Source: Rossellomorea marisflavi
Lineage (GTDB): Bacteria > Bacillota > Bacilli > Bacillales > Bacillaceae_B
NCBI RefSeq assembly: GCF_022170785.1
Contig: NZ_CP081870.1
Span: forward strand, 1,414,001 to 1,478,000
DNA length: 64,000 nucleotides
Reading direction: 5' to 3'
Below are positions 52,572 through 60,715 of this stretch, in pieces; within the stretch, counting starts at the first letter, position 1; the number at the start of each line of letters is the position of its first letter. Under the pieces are notes generated by a model. That model had not been told where the DNA came from, did not search any database, and worked only from the letters and a program-made list of their open reading frames with translations. Both the position numbers and the translations under genes were made by a program.

Positions 52572-53966
52572 CTATTTCTTTATTTCGTCAAAACGTGCCA
52601 ATGCACGCTGTCTCGCTGCTTTATGATCGACCATCGGTTCCGGATAGTCCTTCCCGAGCGTGATCCCCGCATTTTTTAATGTGGCAGCGGGTGCCTTGGA
52701 AGGCTCTTGGATATACTTGTCAGGTAATTCGCTGATTTCAGGTACCCACATCCGGATGTAGTCACCATCACTATCAAATTTTTCTCCTTGCAGGGTCGGG
52801 TTGAAAACCCTGAAATATGGAGAAGAGTCCAGTCCCGATCCGGCAACCCACTGCCAACCCATTGAATTATTAGCAAGATCTGCATCGATCAGCGTATCCA
52901 TGAACCAATCAGCGCCTTTTTGCCATGGAATGAGCAGGTGCTTGGTCAGGAAGGAGGCTGCGACCATCCTGACTCTGTTATGCATAAAACCGGTTGCCCA
53001 CAATTCCCTCATCCCGGCATCGATGATGGGATATCCGGTGAGACCCTTTGTCCATCTCTCGAATGCTTCCTGGTCCGACTCCCATCTGAACGATTTGAAT
53101 CGGGAGTCAAGCGGTGTCGACGTGGAGTCGGGGAAGTGGAGGAGGACGGAATAAGAGAATTCCCTCCAGACCAACTGCCTGATGAACGGCTCGGGTGATA
53201 CGGAATGTTTGAGAAGGGAGTGGTACATACTCCTGACGGAAATAACACCAAGGGATAGGTACGGAGAAAGAGTGGAATGAGATCCGTTTGCAGGATAATC
53301 CCGCCTGTCGGTATAGTTCGGGAGCCTGTTCTTCGTAAATGAGCGGAACCTCCTGATCGCGGCAGCTTCTCCCGGATCCCAGATGGATTCCATCACATGA
53401 TACCAAGGGATTTCAGGGAGAAGGCCCAATTCTTCCAATGAAGCACCTGTATCTATGTCCGTCACGTTCAATTCTTTTACCTTCGGTAGCGGTTTAGGGA
53501 TGCTGTTCGTTCGAAACGACTTATAGAATGAAGTGAACACTTTATAAGGGGTGTCATCTTCCTTTTTGACCGTCCAAGGAGGGAGCATCAAGGTTCCTTC
53601 AAATGTTTTCACTTCTATTCCTTCAGCATCGAGCTTCTTGGCAAGCTCGAGATCCCGTTCATAGATCCCTGGCTCATACACCCGGTTCCAGTAAACGGCA
53701 TCGGCTTTCCATTCCTTTATCCATCTGAAGATTGTCTTTTCCATATCACCTTTGTCATACCACATCCGGCCGCCTATTTCTGAAATGGCCGATTCGAGGG
53801 CTTCCAGATTTCGATGAAGCCACCACTGCTTTGCTCCCCCGAATGGACGATCGTTATCAAGGATATACAGGGGGAGGACGGTTCCAGCGGTAGCGGCTTC
53901 ATGAAGTGCGGGGTGATCATGAATTCTCAGGTCGTCCCTGAAGAGGACGATGATGCGCTTGTTCAT
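52572..53966 (-). CDS. phrB: Deoxyribodipyrimidine photolyase (CPD class I)
   Basis: 464 residues. The N-terminal alpha/beta antenna domain (IIVLFRDDLRIHDHPALHEA) precedes the helical FAD domain. FAD and DNA-binding blocks include HSTLSPYLSLGVIS (about residues 231-244), GYPIIDAGMRELWATGFMHNRVRMVAASFLTKHLLI (about 322-357) and DADLANNSMGWQWVAGSGLDSSPYFRVFNP (about 371-400). It uses visible light to split pyrimidine dimers. ATG 53966 has GGAGG 9 bases upstream. With splB, two UV-repair enzymes lie within 7 kb. Confidence 0.93.
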   Translation of the reverse strand: MNKRIIVLFRDDLRIHDHPALHEAATAGTVLPLYILDNDRPFGGAKQWWLHRNLEALESAISEIGGRMWYDKGDMEKTIFRWIKEWKADAVYWNRVYEPGIYERDLELAKKLDAEGIEVKTFEGTLMLPPWTVKKEDDTPYKVFTSFYKSFRTNSIPKPLPKVKELNVTDIDTGASLEELGLLPEIPWYHVMESIWDPGEAAAIRRFRSFTKNRLPNYTDRRDYPANGSHSTLSPYLSLGVISVRSMYHSLLKHSVSPEPFIRQLVWREFSYSVLLHFPDSTSTPLDSRFKSFRWESDQEAFERWTKGLTGYPIIDAGMRELWATGFMHNRVRMVAASFLTKHLLIPWQKGADWFMDTLIDADLANNSMGWQWVAGSGLDSSPYFRVFNPTLQGEKFDSDGDYIRMWVPEISELPDKYIQEPSKAPAATLKNAGITLGKDYPEPMVDHKAARQRALARFDEIKK

Positions 53967-54055
53967 ATACTTATACCTCCTGCTGAATCTCAGGGGATCC
54001 ATTTTTCATTCAGTATAGGGAAGAATCCATGATGAGACAAAGAAAAATGCGCTAC

Positions 54056-54087
54056 AAAATAAAAGGAATGGGTCTAAGCCCATTCCT
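54056..54087 (-). terminator. Intrinsic terminator of the universal stress gene
   Basis: AGGAATGGG-N6-CCCATTCCT, followed on the minus strand by TTTTATTTT. Confidence 0.85.
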
Positions 54088-54095
54088 GAAATCGC

Positions 54096-54620
54096 TTATT
54101 TCACGACCAATACATTGGTTTCGCAGTTCTTTACGACCTTTTCACTTACGCTTCCCAGCATGAGCTTCTTCATGCCGCTTTTACCGCTTCTTCCCATGAT
54201 GACTAGATCTACTGCATTTTCTGCTGCGTACTCACAAATCCTCTTCTCTTCTGAACCGGCAAGGTGAATGTATTCAGCTTCGATCTTGTGGGGGTCAAGT
54301 TTTTCCTGTACGTGTTTCAGCACAGGATGGATTTCTCCCACTTCATTAATCGATTGCCTTTCCTCGGCACCATCATACACATGGGGGTCACGCTGCAGGG
54401 CGGTATCACCTACGATCTGCTGGTCCACACCCGGGGAAGTAGCTGCCATGGCGTGGGGAGGAGTGAAGTGATCAACTGCCTGATTCGGTGTTTTCTCATC
54501 GGTTACATATAAAATGGTCATTTTTGTATCGAGTGATTGATTCTTCAGCTTCAGTGCTTCATCAAGTGCTTTCTTGCTACCATCTGTGTCGTCATATGCG
54601 ACTAGGATATGTTCGTACAT
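54096..54620 (-). CDS. Universal stress protein (UspA family)
   Basis: 174 residues, one Usp domain. ILVAYDDTDGSKKALDEAL (residues 5-23) is the first ATP-contact region, and the C-terminal phosphate loop is VDLVIMGRSGKSGMKKLMLGSVSEKVVKNCETNVLVVK, with the G-x2-G-x9-G(S/T) pattern of ATP-binding members. An insertion of about 30 residues (about 65-95, with THPPHAM-like and QRDPHVYDGAEERQ segments) makes it longer than the usual ~145. ATG 54620 has AGAGGTG upstream. Monocistronic. Confidence 0.9.
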   Translation of the reverse strand: MYEHILVAYDDTDGSKKALDEALKLKNQSLDTKMTILYVTDEKTPNQAVDHFTPPHAMAATSPGVDQQIVGDTALQRDPHVYDGAEERQSINEVGEIHPVLKHVQEKLDPHKIEAEYIHLAGSEEKRICEYAAENAVDLVIMGRSGKSGMKKLMLGSVSEKVVKNCETNVLVVK

Positions 54621-54692
54621 CAATAATCACCTCTGGTAATGGAATAGTATCCATTTACCCTTTTCAGAATAGTTTAATCCTTTTGTTAAAGC

Positions 54693-54725
54693 AAAAAAAG
54701 AAGCAGGGTGGGTTTCACCTGCTTC
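54693..54725 (-). terminator. Intrinsic terminator of the 22-residue gene
   Basis: GAAGCAGG-N10-CCTGCTTC followed on the minus strand by TTTTTTT. Confidence 0.85.
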
Positions 54726-54735
54726 ATACTGAAAC

Positions 54736-54804
54736 TTATAGAAGGCTGATGATCCAGCCGATTACAACGATTGCCCCGATGACCATTAAGATCGTGCGTA
54801 CCAT
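54736..54804 (-). CDS. Very small hydrophobic membrane protein (22 residues)
   Basis: 22 codons: MVRTILMVIGAIVVIGWI then ISLL, a single membrane helix with one Arg near the N-terminus. The ribosome site AGAGGTG is 7 bases before the ATG, and a proper terminator follows 11 bases after the stop, so the stretch has every mark of a gene despite its size. Short conserved membrane peptides of this look occur in Bacillales; the function is unknown. It lies between the universal stress gene and the bmr leader. Confidence 0.65.
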   Translation of the reverse strand: MVRTILMVIGAIVVIGWIISLL

Positions 54805-54911
54805 GGATGTTCACCTCTTCATATGTGTTTTATCATTTCGCTTACCGTTAAGATACCCCAACGTGTACAAATGAAACATAAAGGATACATCAAATAAGAA
54901 CAAAAATAATA

Positions 54912-54945
54912 TTGACATTATTCTGAAAATAATGTAGGGTATAGT
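54912..54945 (+). promoter_or_regulatory. Promoter with internal palindrome, bmrCD leader
   Basis: TTGACA (54912-54917) is followed by a perfect inverted repeat, ACATTATT-CTGAA-AATAATGT (54915-54935), then GGGTATAGT. A -10 at TAGGGT gives 17-base spacing and one at TATAGT gives 22. The palindrome lies between the boxes, a position suited to a repressor or a spacer-distorting activator. Confidence 0.6.
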
Positions 54946-55004
54946 AAGATTTAAAATGAAGAGTTTCTGTCTATGAAGACTGAACTGAGAAGGGAGTGGC
55001 TGTG

Positions 55005-55070
55005 ATGAAGAAGGTTATGATCGATTCCGCTATGAACAAGAATAAGCGATCTTCATCACATATCTGCTGA
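55005..55070 (+). CDS. Leader peptide of the bmrCD operon
   Basis: 21 codons starting MKKVMIDSAMNKNKR and ending in Ser-Ser-Ser-His-Ile-Cys. AAGGGAGT lies about 7-9 bases before the ATG. It is followed by two intrinsic terminators before bmrC. In B. subtilis, bmrCD is controlled by translation of a leader peptide (BmrB) that senses ribosome-targeting antibiotics through transcription attenuation; this ORF holds the same position although its sequence and length differ from my memory of BmrB. A shorter frame of 10 codons (54973-55005) overlaps its start codon. Confidence 0.6.
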   Translation: MKKVMIDSAMNKNKRSSSHIC

Positions 55071-55094
55071 TCCCGTTTTCATAAATGAGTGAGG

Positions 55095-55127
55095 GCACAG
55101 GTGATGGTAGAACACCTGTGCTTTTTT
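55095..55127 (+). terminator. Leader terminator 1 (candidate attenuator)
   Basis: GCACAGGTG-ATGGTAGAA-CACCTGTGC followed by TTTTTT, 24 bases after the leader stop codon. CATCAC within the leader ORF (55054-55059) can pair with GTGATG (55101-55106) at the top of this hairpin. Confidence 0.88.
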
Positions 55128-55134
55128 GTCCCCG

Positions 55135-55180
55135 GATGGACGACTAAAAGGCGCATCGCCTTTGGTCGTCCATCTTTTTG
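55135..55180 (+). terminator. Leader terminator 2
   Basis: GATGGACGAC ... GTCGTCCATC outer arms with an inner AAAGGCG-CAT-CGCCTTT hairpin, then TTTTTG. It is a second strong terminator in series, 8 bases after the first. Confidence 0.88.
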
Positions 55181-55238
55181 TTGTTTTCAGGGTATCCCTG
55201 TGACATAGAATCACATCTTGATAAAGGAGGAATTTTTT

Positions 55239-55295
55239 ATGATTCACGATCACCAATCGGTAGTCCCATCCCTTACGGAGACCGAAGGAGGCTAG
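55239..55295 (+). CDS. Second mini-ORF before bmrC
   Basis: 18 codons, MIHDHQSVVPSLTETEGG, with an ideal ribosome site AAAGGAGG 8 bases upstream. It ends 33 bases before the bmrC ATG. It may only aid ribosome loading, or be a second sensor peptide; no family is known. Just upstream is TGTGA-N7-TCACA (55199-55215), a small dyad. Confidence 0.4.
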   Translation: MIHDHQSVVPSLTETEGG

Positions 55296-55328
55296 TTAGG
55301 GACCAAAAGCAAGAATGGAGGCAGGAGC

Positions 55329-57086
55329 ATGTTCATCATTTTTAAGAAATTATCATGGTTTTTCATAGAAAACTGGAAGAGATATACCGTTGCCATCATT
55401 TTATTGACCATAGTCGGCATTTTGGATGTGGTCCCGCCGAAGCTGGTGGGTGACGCCATCGATGAAATCCAGGTCGGCTCACTCACGAAGGAAGCAATCG
55501 TGCATTATCTGTTGCTGTTGACAGGCACCACGGTCGTTTCGTATGGCATGACCTATATTTGGATGTATCAGCTGTTCGGGGGAGCGTTCCTTGTTGAACG
55601 GAAGCTCCGTTCACGCTTTGTCGGTCATCTTATGAAGATGACGCCCACTTTCTTCGAAAAGAATCGTACAGGGGATCTCATGGCCAGGGCTACGAACGAT
55701 CTTCAGGCCATTTCGGTCACGGCAGGCTTCGGGGTGCTGACGCTCATCGACTCAAGTATTTTCATGCTGACGATCCTTTTTACGATGGGCTTCCTCGTCA
55801 GCTGGAAATTGACACTGGCGGCTATCTTACCCCTTCCATTGATGGCCCTCCTTATGAAGATCTACGGGGCAAGGATCCATGCGCGCTTCACGGAAGCACA
55901 GGATGCTTTCGGGGAGCTGAATGATAAAGTCCTGGAGTCGGTCTCAGGGGTCCGTGTCATCAGGGCCTATGTGCAGGAGAGGGCAGATGAGAATCGATTC
56001 TCCGATATGACAGAGGATGTGTACAGCAAGAACATCGCCGTAGCGAGAATCGATTCATTGTTCGATCCCACCATCAAAGTGCTGGTGGGGCTGAGTTATC
56101 TGATCGGGCTAGGGTACGGTGCGTACCTTGTATTCCATCAGTCCATCACTCTCGGTCAGCTTGTCTCCTTCAATGTCTACCTCGGAATGTTGATCTGGCC
56201 GATGTTTGCCATAGGTGAACTCATCAATATCATGCAGAGGGGGAACGCTTCACTCGATCGTGTTCAGGAAACCCTTGCCTATGAGCAGGATGTGAAAGAC
56301 GAAGATATCCGAGAAACGGTTCCTGAACCGGATGGGATCGAATTCCATCAATTATCATTCCGCTATCCATCCTCTGAAGGAATGAATCTCAAAGATGTGG
56401 ATGTAAGGGTGCCTAAAGGGGCCACGCTTGGTCTAGTAGGTAAAACGGGGAGTGGAAAGACGACGTTCATCAAACAGATCTTACGGGAGTATCCGCTAGG
56501 AGAAGGGACTTTGGAGATCGGTGGTATCCCGATCCAACAGCTGCCGATGGACCGTGTCAGGGAATGGATCGGGTATGTTCCTCAGGATCATATCCTCTTC
56601 TCCAAGACGGTGAAAGAAAACATCCTTTATGGAAAAGAAGGAGCAACAGATGAAGAGCTTGAAAGAGCGATAATCCAAGCAGATTTCATGAAGGATCTCA
56701 GCACCCTTCCCCAAGGACTCGAGACGATTGTCGGTGAAAAGGGCGTGGCGCTCTCAGGAGGACAGAAACAGAGGATTTCCATTGCAAGGGCTCTGATCAA
56801 GGACCCTGACATCCTCCTACTCGATGATGCGCTATCGGCGGTGGATGCAAAGACGGAAGCTACCATCATACGGAATCTCAGGAATGAAAGGACCGGGAAG
56901 ACCACCATTTTGGCAACCCACCGTATTTCCGCCGTTGAGGAAGCAGATTGGATCCTGGTCTTTGATGGAGGAAAAGTCATCGAGGAGGGCACGCATTCGG
57001 ATCTTCTCACTACAAAAGGATGGTATAGACAGCAATATGAGCGTCAGCAGGCTGCAGATCCTGCACGGAAGGAGGTGGGGGCATGA
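55329..57086 (+). CDS. bmrC: Multidrug ABC exporter half-transporter BmrC
   Basis: 585 residues, the same length as B. subtilis BmrC (YheI). The six-helix exporter domain (about residues 1-320) with GDLMARATNDLQAIS is followed by the ATPase: Walker A GKTGSGKTT (about 375), Q-loop GYVPQDHILFSKTVKENILYG, signature LSGGQKQRISIARAL, and Walker B ILLLDDALSAVDAKTE. Asp replaces the catalytic Glu after Walker B, as expected for the degenerate-site half of a heterodimeric exporter. It overlaps bmrD by 4 bases. It exports drugs and is probably induced through the upstream leader. Confidence 0.9.
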   Translation: MFIIFKKLSWFFIENWKRYTVAIILLTIVGILDVVPPKLVGDAIDEIQVGSLTKEAIVHYLLLLTGTTVVSYGMTYIWMYQLFGGAFLVERKLRSRFVGHLMKMTPTFFEKNRTGDLMARATNDLQAISVTAGFGVLTLIDSSIFMLTILFTMGFLVSWKLTLAAILPLPLMALLMKIYGARIHARFTEAQDAFGELNDKVLESVSGVRVIRAYVQERADENRFSDMTEDVYSKNIAVARIDSLFDPTIKVLVGLSYLIGLGYGAYLVFHQSITLGQLVSFNVYLGMLIWPMFAIGELINIMQRGNASLDRVQETLAYEQDVKDEDIRETVPEPDGIEFHQLSFRYPSSEGMNLKDVDVRVPKGATLGLVGKTGSGKTTFIKQILREYPLGEGTLEIGGIPIQQLPMDRVREWIGYVPQDHILFSKTVKENILYGKEGATDEELERAIIQADFMKDLSTLPQGLETIVGEKGVALSGGQKQRISIARALIKDPDILLLDDALSAVDAKTEATIIRNLRNERTGKTTILATHRISAVEEADWILVFDGGKVIEEGTHSDLLTTKGWYRQQYERQQAADPARKEVGA

Positions 57087-59101
57087 GCGTAGGAAAACGA
57101 TTGGTTAAGTATGCCCTTTTATATAAAAGAATGATCATTGCGGCCCTTCTCATGCTCACTGTTTCAGTAGGAGCAGAGCTAGCGGGTCCTTTCATCGCCA
57201 AGAAGATGATCGATGACCATATACTTGGAATTGAAGACCGGTGGGTAGAAACCGATAAGGGGGAAGATGCTGTAGCCTATAAAGGCAAATGGTATACCCG
57301 TGAAGAATATCGGTCTGATGGAGAAATCGGAGGGAATGAGGTAAGGGTCTTCCAGGTCGGAAGGTCTTTCTACTTCATCCCGGGAGATGTCCCGAGTGAT
57401 GGGGAACGCTCAATTACGGACGGGAAGCTTTCCATCCGTAAGAATGGGGAAACATCCTTGTATGAGGCTGAAAAATTATCCGGGTCCGAACTGTTGGCTT
57501 TTTATCAGCCGGAAATTCCAAGGATCATCAAACTGATTGCCTTTTATTTCGGATTGCTGCTGTTTGCATCATTTTTCCAATACGGACAGCACTTCTATCT
57601 TCAAAAGGCGGCAAACAGGGTCATTCAGAAGATGAGGAATGACGTTTTTAACCATATTCAGCGTTTGCCCATCCAGTACTTCGATAATCTGCCCGCCGGG
57701 AAGGTCGTGGCACGGATTACGAATGATACGGAGGCGATCAGGAACCTGTATGTGACGGTTTTGTCGACCTTCTTCACCAGTGCCATTTACATTGTCGGCA
57801 TTTATATCGCCCTTTTCATTCTGGATCCGTCCTTGGCTTCAATCTGTCTCATCCTCATGCCTATTCTTGTCCTGTGGACTTTCCTTTATAGAAGATACGC
57901 CTCTTCCTATAATAAAGTGATCAGAAGCAAGGTAAGTGAGATCAATGCGGTCATCAACGAATCAATCCAGGGAATGCCGATCATCCAGGCTTTCCGGAGG
58001 GAAAAGAAAACAAAAGAGGAATTCGAAGAACTGAATGAGATGCACTACCGTTATCAAAACAAGCTACTCAATTTGAATTCCCTTACGTCCCACAATCTTT
58101 CGGGAGTACTGAGGAACATTGTGTTCGTCGCATTCATTTGGCATTTCGGGGGTGGATCACTCGAAGTGGGATCGGTGATTTCACTTGGTGTCCTCTATGC
58201 GTTTGTCGATTATATCAATCGGCTTTTCCAACCTATCACAGGGATTGTCAATCAGCTGTCCAACCTGGAGCAGGCCCTGGTCGCAGGGGAGCGGGTCTTC
58301 AAGCTCCTCGAAGAGAAAGGGACGGACGTGGAAGATGAACGGATGGAGCGCTACCGGGGGGATGTGAGCTTCAAGCATGTGTCATTCGGGTACAAGAAGG
58401 ATGACTATGTGCTGAAGGATATCGATTTTTCAGCGACACGCGGGGAGACAGTGGCCCTTGTCGGACATACAGGCTCCGGCAAGAGCTCCATCATGAATCT
58501 GCTATTCAGATTCTACGATGTAGATGAAGGGTGTATCACGATCGATGGAAAGGATATCAGGGAGCTGCCGATTCAAGCAGTCCGTGAGCATATGGGGATC
58601 GTCCTTCAAGATCCATACCTTTTTACAGGGACCATCGCTTCCAATGTCAGTCTGGGCCAAGAAGGGATATCTCGTGAAAAGGTAGAGGCGTCACTCAAGG
58701 CAGTCGGAGCAGAAAAAGCATTTGCAGGTCTTGCGAAAGGGTATGATGAGCCGGTGATCGAGAAAGGGAGCACCCTGTCCTCAGGTCAAAGGCAGCTCAT
58801 TTCATTTGCGCGGGCCCTTGCCTTCGACCCTGCCATCTTGATCCTCGATGAAGCGACATCCAGCATCGATACGGAGACGGAATCGATCATACAGGAAGCG
58901 ATGGAAGTGGTGAAGAAAGGGAGAACCACATTCATCATTGCCCACCGCCTTTCTACTATAAAAAATGCAGATCAGATCCTGGTACTTGATCGCGGGTCCA
59001 TTGCGGAAATGGGGAACCATGACCAACTGATGGAGCGTAAGGGTAAGTATTATCATATGTATCACCTTCAAACCGGCGCAGCCGGGGAGGAGGCAGGATA
59101 A
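57083..59101 (+). CDS. bmrD: Multidrug ABC exporter half-transporter BmrD
   Basis: 672 residues, close to B. subtilis BmrD (YheH). Compared with BmrC it has a ~90-residue extracellular insertion between helices 1 and 2 (about residues 45-140: IEDRWVETDKGEDAVAYKGKW and VRVFQVGRSFYFIPGDVP), typical of BmrD. The ATPase has Walker A GHTGSGKSS (about 464), signature LSSGQRQLISFARALAF and Walker B LILDEATSSIDTETE with the catalytic Glu retained. It pairs with BmrC. Confidence 0.9.
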   Translation: MSVGKRLVKYALLYKRMIIAALLMLTVSVGAELAGPFIAKKMIDDHILGIEDRWVETDKGEDAVAYKGKWYTREEYRSDGEIGGNEVRVFQVGRSFYFIPGDVPSDGERSITDGKLSIRKNGETSLYEAEKLSGSELLAFYQPEIPRIIKLIAFYFGLLLFASFFQYGQHFYLQKAANRVIQKMRNDVFNHIQRLPIQYFDNLPAGKVVARITNDTEAIRNLYVTVLSTFFTSAIYIVGIYIALFILDPSLASICLILMPILVLWTFLYRRYASSYNKVIRSKVSEINAVINESIQGMPIIQAFRREKKTKEEFEELNEMHYRYQNKLLNLNSLTSHNLSGVLRNIVFVAFIWHFGGGSLEVGSVISLGVLYAFVDYINRLFQPITGIVNQLSNLEQALVAGERVFKLLEEKGTDVEDERMERYRGDVSFKHVSFGYKKDDYVLKDIDFSATRGETVALVGHTGSGKSSIMNLLFRFYDVDEGCITIDGKDIRELPIQAVREHMGIVLQDPYLFTGTIASNVSLGQEGISREKVEASLKAVGAEKAFAGLAKGYDEPVIEKGSTLSSGQRQLISFARALAFDPAILILDEATSSIDTETESIIQEAMEVVKKGRTTFIIAHRLSTIKNADQILVLDRGSIAEMGNHDQLMERKGKYYHMYHLQTGAAGEEAG

Positions 59102-59105
59102 GATT

Positions 59106-59139
59106 AAAAGGCACCTGGAATCCGTCCAGGTGCCTTTTG
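59106..59139. terminator. Bidirectional intrinsic terminator after bmrD
   Basis: AAAAGGCACCTGGA-N5-TCCAGGTGCCTTTT between convergent genes. Confidence 0.88.
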
Positions 59140-59143
59140 GCCG

Positions 59144-59737
59144 TCAATAGCAGATCCCGACGCGCTTCCGTATATGGAGACCATCATCCAGGACTTTAAG
59201 CATGTAGTCTGCCGTGTCATGTGTCGAGATGCTCCTACCGCCTTCAGGCAGGACCCGTTCTGATGCCCGGAAGACACCGGTCCGTTCACCGTCGGGAAGA
59301 TACGTTGGGCAGACGATCGTCCATTCCATTTCAGAAGCTTTTAGCATCAGATAAGCGGATAGATGATCCTCCGCAGCCGTGGTGCTCCTCCGTTTGGACT
59401 CATCCGACTGAAAGCGATAGAGCCCGGTGGAATGAGATGCATCCAGGATGCCTGCGGTTCCGCATGTGATGATCCGCTTTATGCCGTGTCTTCGCATGCC
59501 CTTCAGGATGAGGGGCATGCTTCTTGATAATACATCTGTTTTGTCGGAGTTAAGAGTGCTGATGACGCCATCGCATCCCTCCAGTACGAGATCGATATCC
59601 TTTTGGTTCAAGACGTTCCCTATGATCTCCTCATCATTTCCCGTAGGTGTCCGCACAAGACAATTTGCTTTCTGTCCCAGCTGATCGGCAATGATGCTTC
59701 CGACTCTTCCGGTTGATCCGAATAGTGCAGTATTCAT
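59144..59737 (-). CDS. NAD(P)-binding Rossmann protein (NmrA/SDR-like)
   Basis: 197 residues, atypical SDR. GSTGRVGSIIADQL (residues 8-21) is the dinucleotide-binding loop, and the later blocks DLVLEGCDGVISTLN, GIKRIITCGTAGIL (about 87-100) and WTIVCPTYLPDG match NAD(P)H-binding (PF13460) proteins such as YwnB. No catalytic Tyr-x3-Lys is evident, so it may be a sensor or reductase of unknown substrate. GGGGGAG precedes the ATG. Confidence 0.8.
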   Translation of the reverse strand: MNTALFGSTGRVGSIIADQLGQKANCLVRTPTGNDEEIIGNVLNQKDIDLVLEGCDGVISTLNSDKTDVLSRSMPLILKGMRRHGIKRIITCGTAGILDASHSTGLYRFQSDESKRRSTTAAEDHLSAYLMLKASEMEWTIVCPTYLPDGERTGVFRASERVLPEGGRSISTHDTADYMLKVLDDGLHIRKRVGICY

Positions 59738-59832
59738 TCCATCTCCCCCTGATTCTTCGATGTGAATATTGTTACATGATAAACCATTCCGCGTCCAATA
59801 CTAAGAAGGGACGAATGCCTGAAACATTTCCG

Positions 59833-59861
59833 TTGACTTTTCAGTCATAGCGTTTTATGAT
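59833..59861 (+). promoter_or_regulatory. SigA promoter of tcyABC
   Basis: TTGACT and TATGAT at 17-base spacing, 47 bases before the tcyA ATG. In B. subtilis cystine uptake genes are repressed by CymR; the stretch AAATCCGATAAGATTA downstream is worth testing as a CymR site but was not matched with confidence. Confidence 0.75.
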
Positions 59862-59908
59862 GACATTCGTACAGAAGTAAATCCGATAAGATTAGTGGGG
59901 GTTATCAT

Positions 59909-60715
59909 ATGAAAAAATGGAGAATTTCCATCGTTCTGATTGCCGTGCTCAGCCTAGTGCTGACAGCGTGCTCGAGTGGTGATTCGAAGAGCGGTTCAGA
60001 CGAAGAAGCGCTTTATAACAAAGTGAAGGAAGATGGGAAAATCCTCATCGGGACAGAGGGTACATATCCACCGTTCACCTTCCATGATGATTCAGGCAAG
60101 CTGACAGGCTTCGACGTCGAACTTGCACGTGAAGTGGCAAAACGCCTCGGAGTAAAAGCAGAATTCCAGGAAACACAATGGGATGCCATGTTTGAAGGTC
60201 TTAACAGTAAACGGTTCGATATGATTGCAAACCAAGTGGGGATCAGGGAAGATCGCCAAAAGAAATATGACTTCTCAACTCCGTATATCGAGTCAAGTGC
60301 TGTAGTGGTTGCCAAAAAAGACAACAAGAACGTAAAGTCATTTGAAGATATCAAAGGGTTGAAATCGGCTCAGTCCCTTACAAGCAACTATCGTGACATT
60401 GCCGAGAAAAATGGTGCAGAAATTCAAGGTGTCGAAGGTCTTTCCCAATCGATCGAGTTGATCGAGCAGGGACGGGTGGATGTAACAGTGAATGACAAAA
60501 TTTCTGTTCTTGACTACTTGAATAAGAAGAAAGGCGCCAATGTGAAAATTGTTGCTGAAGCGGCAGAAGCAAGCGAGAGTGCCTTCATGTTCCGCAAAGG
60601 CGACGACAAATTGGTGAAAGAAGTAAATAAAGCGTTAGAGGATATGAAAGAGGACGGAACATACAAGAAAATCTCTGAGAAATGGTTCGGAGAAGATGTA
60701 TCTCCTAAGCACTAG
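59909..60715 (+). CDS. tcyA: Cystine ABC transporter, substrate-binding lipoprotein
   Basis: 268 residues. The lipoprotein signal ends at the lipobox LTAC (Cys near residue 21). The SBP_bac_3 domain reads ILIGTEGTYPPFTFHDDSGKLTGFDVELAREVAKRLG, FQETQWDAMFEGLNSKRFDMIANQVG and SAQSLTSNYRDIAEKNGAEIQGVEG, closely matching B. subtilis TcyA. It binds L-cystine outside the membrane. First gene of a three-gene operon. Confidence 0.9.
   Translation: MKKWRISIVLIAVLSLVLTACSSGDSKSGSDEEALYNKVKEDGKILIGTEGTYPPFTFHDDSGKLTGFDVELAREVAKRLGVKAEFQETQWDAMFEGLNSKRFDMIANQVGIREDRQKKYDFSTPYIESSAVVVAKKDNKNVKSFEDIKGLKSAQSLTSNYRDIAEKNGAEIQGVEGLSQSIELIEQGRVDVTVNDKISVLDYLNKKKGANVKIVAEAAEASESAFMFRKGDDKLVKEVNKALEDMKEDGTYKKISEKWFGEDVSPKH

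Noticed and set aside
55199-55215. TGTGA-N7-TCACA dyad before the second mini-ORF, resembling a Crp/Fnr site
   Set aside because: It lies downstream of two terminators and far from any promoter, and one isolated dyad in this spacing is weak evidence.
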